Shown here piece by piece: positions 13,699 to 15,543 of a stretch of DNA of 15,543 bases; the stretch's first letter is position 1; each line of letters starts with the position of its first letter. The DNA is taken from NCBI GenBank assembly GCA_964500965.1, contig CAZCQZ010000041.1, forward strand, positions 1 to 15,543, read 5' to 3'. Source of the DNA: JAISGQ01 sp964500965 (lineage in GTDB: Bacteria; Bacillota; Clostridia; Oscillospirales; Acutalibacteraceae). The position numbers and the translations under genes were made by a program. The notes beneath the pieces were generated by a model. The model was given only the letters and a program-made list of their open reading frames with translations. It searched no databases and had not been told where the DNA came from.

Positions 13699-14070
13699 AT
13701 GAAGAATTTAAAGATTACTGTTAACGGTGTTACTTATGATGTTCAGGTTGAGGAAGTCGGAAGCACCGCCGCTCCTGTATCGGCAGCTCCCGTAGCCGCT
13801 CCCGTGGCTGCACCTGTTGCCGCTCCCGCTCCTGTTGCCGCAGCACCTGTTGCCGGTGCCGAAAGCGTTGACGCACCGATGCCCGGCACTATTCTTGACA
13901 TCAAGGTCAAGGCAGGGGACAGCGTAAAGAAAAACGATGTTCTTGTTATACTTGAAGCAATGAAAATGGAGAACGAAATCGTTTCTCCCAGAGACGGCGT
14001 TGTTGCCGCTGTGTGCGTTACCAAGGGTGAAGCTGTAGATTCAGGCTCAGCTCTCATTTCCTTGAGCTGA
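13699..14070 (+). CDS. Biotin carboxyl carrier protein (1.3S/OadA-tail type)
   Basis: This 123-residue protein is a stand-alone biotinyl carrier. An N-terminal strand pair (MKNLKITVNGVTYDVQVEE) matches the 1.3S/acyl-CoA-type carriers. A linker of Ala-Pro-Val repeats (about 24-54) leads to the biotinyl domain (57-123), which has the acceptor motif EAMKM with lysine 89. That lysine sits on a beta-turn between MPGTILDIKVKAGD and the mirror half, and would be modified by BirA. The total length (123) and lysine position (89) equal those known for the Propionibacterium transcarboxylase 1.3S subunit, a suggestive coincidence. It lies 26 bases after the 12S-type gene and 10 before the 5S-type gene, with GGAGGA at 13685-13690, so it should swing between the two active sites. 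Lack of an adjacent biotin carboxylase means it may be loaded by transfer rather than by ATP-driven carboxylation. Confidence 0.95.
   Translation: MKNLKITVNGVTYDVQVEEVGSTAAPVSAAPVAAPVAAPVAAPAPVAAAPVAGAESVDAPMPGTILDIKVKAGDSVKKNDVLVILEAMKMENEIVSPRDGVVAAVCVTKGEAVDSGSALISLS
13783..13860 (+). repeat. Imperfect tandem repeats encoding the Ala-Pro-Val linker of the biotin carrier
   Basis: About five units encoding Ala-Pro-Val-Ala, 12-18 bases each, recur with varied synonymous codons (gctcccgtagcc, gctcccgtggct, gcacctgttgcc and longer forms). This is the flexible linker between the carrier's N-terminal strand pair and its biotinyl domain. Repeats of this kind can change copy number. Confidence 0.8.
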
Positions 14071-14080
14071 GGAGGGCATT

Positions 14081-15478
14081 ATGGCTCAGATTAAAATTAC
14101 GGAAACCGTTCTGCGTGATGCGCACCAGTCTCTTATCGCCACCAGAATGACCACCGAGGAAATGCTTCCCATGCTTGAAAAGCTTGACAAGGTAGGCTTT
14201 TATTCCCTCGAATGCTGGGGCGGTGCGACTTTCGATTCCTGCCTGAGATTCCTCAATGAAGACCCGTGGGAGAGACTTCGCACCATAAGAAAAATGTGCC
14301 CCAATACCAAGCTCCAGATGCTTTACAGAGGTCAGAATATGCTCGGCTACAGACATTATGCCGATGATGTTGTTGACTATTTTGTAAAGAAATCCATTGA
14401 CAACGGTATTGATATTCTCAGAATTTTCGATGCTCTTAATGATATTCGCAACCTCAAGACATCAATAGCCGCCGCAAAGAAGTACGGCGGTCATGTTCAG
14501 GCGGCAATATCCTATACCACCGGCCCCGTTTTTGACAACAAGTATTATTGCGACTATGCAAAGGCTCTTGAAAATGAGGGTGCGGATTCAATCTGTCTTA
14601 AAGACATGGCAGGTCTGCTGACCCCGTATGGTACGGAGCAGCTTGTAAAAGACCTTAAAAATACGGTTAAAATCCCCGTTCAGGTTCACACTCATTACAC
14701 CTCCGGTCTTGCTTCCATGACCCTCATGAAAGCAATCGAAGCCGGTGCGGATGTTATTGATACCGCAATGTCACCCCTGGCACTGGGTACTTCTCACCCG
14801 GCAACCGAATCTATGGTTGCGGCGCTTCAGGGTACGGAATACGATACCGGTCTTGACCCGGTGCTTCTTTCCGAAATCCGCGACTATGTTGAGGAGCTTC
14901 GCATGAAGTACCTTGAAAGCGGTCTTCTCAACCCGAAAGTTTTGGCGGTAGATTCAAAGACATTGCTTTATCAGGTACCCGGCGGTATGCTTTCCAATCT
15001 TGTGTCACAGCTCAAGGAAGCCGGAAAGCTTGATAAGCTGGGCGAGGTGCTCAACGAAGTGCCCAGAGTGCGTGAGGACGCAGGCTATCCGCCCCTTGTC
15101 ACTCCCACCAGCCAGATTGTCGGCACACAGGCTGTGCTTAACGTCATCAGCGGCGAAAGATATAAGATGTGCACGCAGGAATTTAAGGGACTTGTCAGAG
15201 GTAATTACGGTCAGACCCCGGTTGCCATAAGCGATGAGTTCAGAAAGAAGATAATCGGTGACGAAGAACCTATTACCTGCCGTCCTGCGGATTTGCTTGA
15301 GCCTGAGCTTGATAAGCTGAAAGGTGAAATTTCCGAGTTCTACGAGCAGGAGGAGGACGTTCTTTCCTATGCTCAGTTCGGCAATGTCGCTCTTAAATTC
15401 TTCGAGAGCAGAAGAAACAAGAAGTACGGCATTGACGGAGCACATGCTGATATTGTAAATAAGGTTCACCCGGTTTAA
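14081..15478 (+). CDS. 5S/OadA-type carboxyltransferase (pyruvate/oxaloacetate subunit), biotin domain absent
   Basis: This 465-residue protein matches the HMGL-like carboxyltransferase of OadA, 5S transcarboxylase and pyruvate carboxylase. It carries the TIM barrel opening TETVLRDAHQSLIATRM (metal Asp13 with His15 and Gln16), LKDMAG (Lys174, the expected carbamylated lysine) and HTHYTSG (metal His203 and His205). Later come YQVPGGMLSNLVSQL and the conserved carboxylase domain (PYC_OADA, to about 440). The enzyme family exchanges a carboxyl between pyruvate/oxaloacetate and biotin. OadA normally ends in a biotinyl domain; here the protein stops at VNKVHPV, and the preceding separate gene supplies the carrier. 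The start ATG at 14081 has GAGGAGGG ten bases upstream, overlapping the carrier gene's stop. With the 12S-type gene the set suggests a transcarboxylase-like complex. A Na+-pumping decarboxylase needs a membrane beta subunit, and none is in view. An IS-like boundary begins 10 bases downstream. Confidence 0.92.
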   Translation: MAQIKITETVLRDAHQSLIATRMTTEEMLPMLEKLDKVGFYSLECWGGATFDSCLRFLNEDPWERLRTIRKMCPNTKLQMLYRGQNMLGYRHYADDVVDYFVKKSIDNGIDILRIFDALNDIRNLKTSIAAAKKYGGHVQAAISYTTGPVFDNKYYCDYAKALENEGADSICLKDMAGLLTPYGTEQLVKDLKNTVKIPVQVHTHYTSGLASMTLMKAIEAGADVIDTAMSPLALGTSHPATESMVAALQGTEYDTGLDPVLLSEIRDYVEELRMKYLESGLLNPKVLAVDSKTLLYQVPGGMLSNLVSQLKEAGKLDKLGEVLNEVPRVREDAGYPPLVTPTSQIVGTQAVLNVISGERYKMCTQEFKGLVRGNYGQTPVAISDEFRKKIIGDEEPITCRPADLLEPELDKLKGEISEFYEQEEDVLSYAQFGNVALKFFESRRNKKYGIDGAHADIVNKVHPV

Positions 15479-15488
15479 TAAAAAATTG

Positions 15489-15543
15489 AGGCTCTTTGTC
15501 AATAGTTGGGGTAAAGAGTTAAAATGGAGAGTATTTTGAATCA
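15489..15543 (+). mobile_element. Possible left end of an ISL3-like insertion sequence, runs off the window
   Basis: Ten bases after the last stop, sequence character changes. A GGCTCTTTGTCAATAGTTGG motif at 15490-15509 resembles, from memory, terminal inverted repeats of ISL3-family elements, and an internal inverted repeat follows (CTCTTT at 15492-15497, AAAGAG at 15513-15518). An ATG at 15524, with AAAGAG just upstream, begins an open frame (MESILN) compatible with ISL3 transposase starts. Only 55 bases are visible and no partner end or target duplication can be seen, so the call is tentative. Confidence 0.38.

Noticed and set aside
1..15543. CRISPR arrays, tRNA or rRNA genes, phage or toxin-antitoxin genes
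   Set aside because: No regularly spaced repeats, no tRNA-like cloverleaf or rRNA segment, and no such protein families were seen on either strand.

Overview
The window looks like chromosome of a Gram-positive, spore-forming anaerobe of the class Clostridia, probably an Oscillospiraceae/Ruminococcaceae-type gut bacterium. This rests on a GerW/YtfJ sporulation gene beside a DUF2953 gene, a DacF-type carboxypeptidase, a DUF1846 gene, strong AGGAGG ribosome sites with frequent GTG/TTG starts, and mid-range GC. The assignment is inferred from family content, not from a marker gene.

Layout. (1) 1-634, plus strand: the 3' end of a DUF1846 (UPF0371) gene. A 16-bp perfect hairpin (641-678) closes it and also serves the converging gene. 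(2) 6360 down to 689, minus strand: a five-gene operon made of an amidohydrolase, an ABC ATPase (GldA-like), an ABC permease (GldF-like), a membrane-anchored GldG-like protein and a membrane-anchored DUF4340 protein. The genes abut or overlap by 4 bases. (3) 6361-6599: a divergent intergenic region with candidate promoters and two inverted repeats. (4) 6600-12154, plus strand: an M50 site-2 protease, scpA, scpB, a DUF2953 protein, GerW/YtfJ, a secreted D-Ala-D-Ala carboxypeptidase, an RsuA/RluB pseudouridine synthase and a small GNAT-like protein. This is a housekeeping plus sporulation run whose scpA-scpB-dac-rluB order resembles other Firmicutes. (5) 12168-15478, plus strand: a new promoter drives three genes, a divergent 12S-type carboxyltransferase, a biotin carrier protein and a 5S/OadA-type carboxyltransferase. 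(6) 15489-15543: what may be the left end of an insertion sequence (ISL3-like) running off the window.

How the genes may work together. The minus-strand operon encodes a complete Gld-type ABC exporter with two large extracytoplasmic partner proteins; its substrate is unknown. The central block couples chromosome segregation (ScpAB), membrane proteolysis, spore proteins and wall remodelling. The last operon has both carboxyltransferase halves and the biotin carrier but no biotin carboxylase and no membrane decarboxylase subunit within the window. The simplest reading is a transcarboxylase-like complex moving carboxyl groups between oxaloacetate/pyruvate and an acyl-CoA. A split decarboxylase whose membrane subunit is encoded elsewhere remains possible.

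No tRNA, rRNA, CRISPR array or phage gene was seen. No gene-free stretch exceeds 300 bases; the longest (6361-6599) is described.
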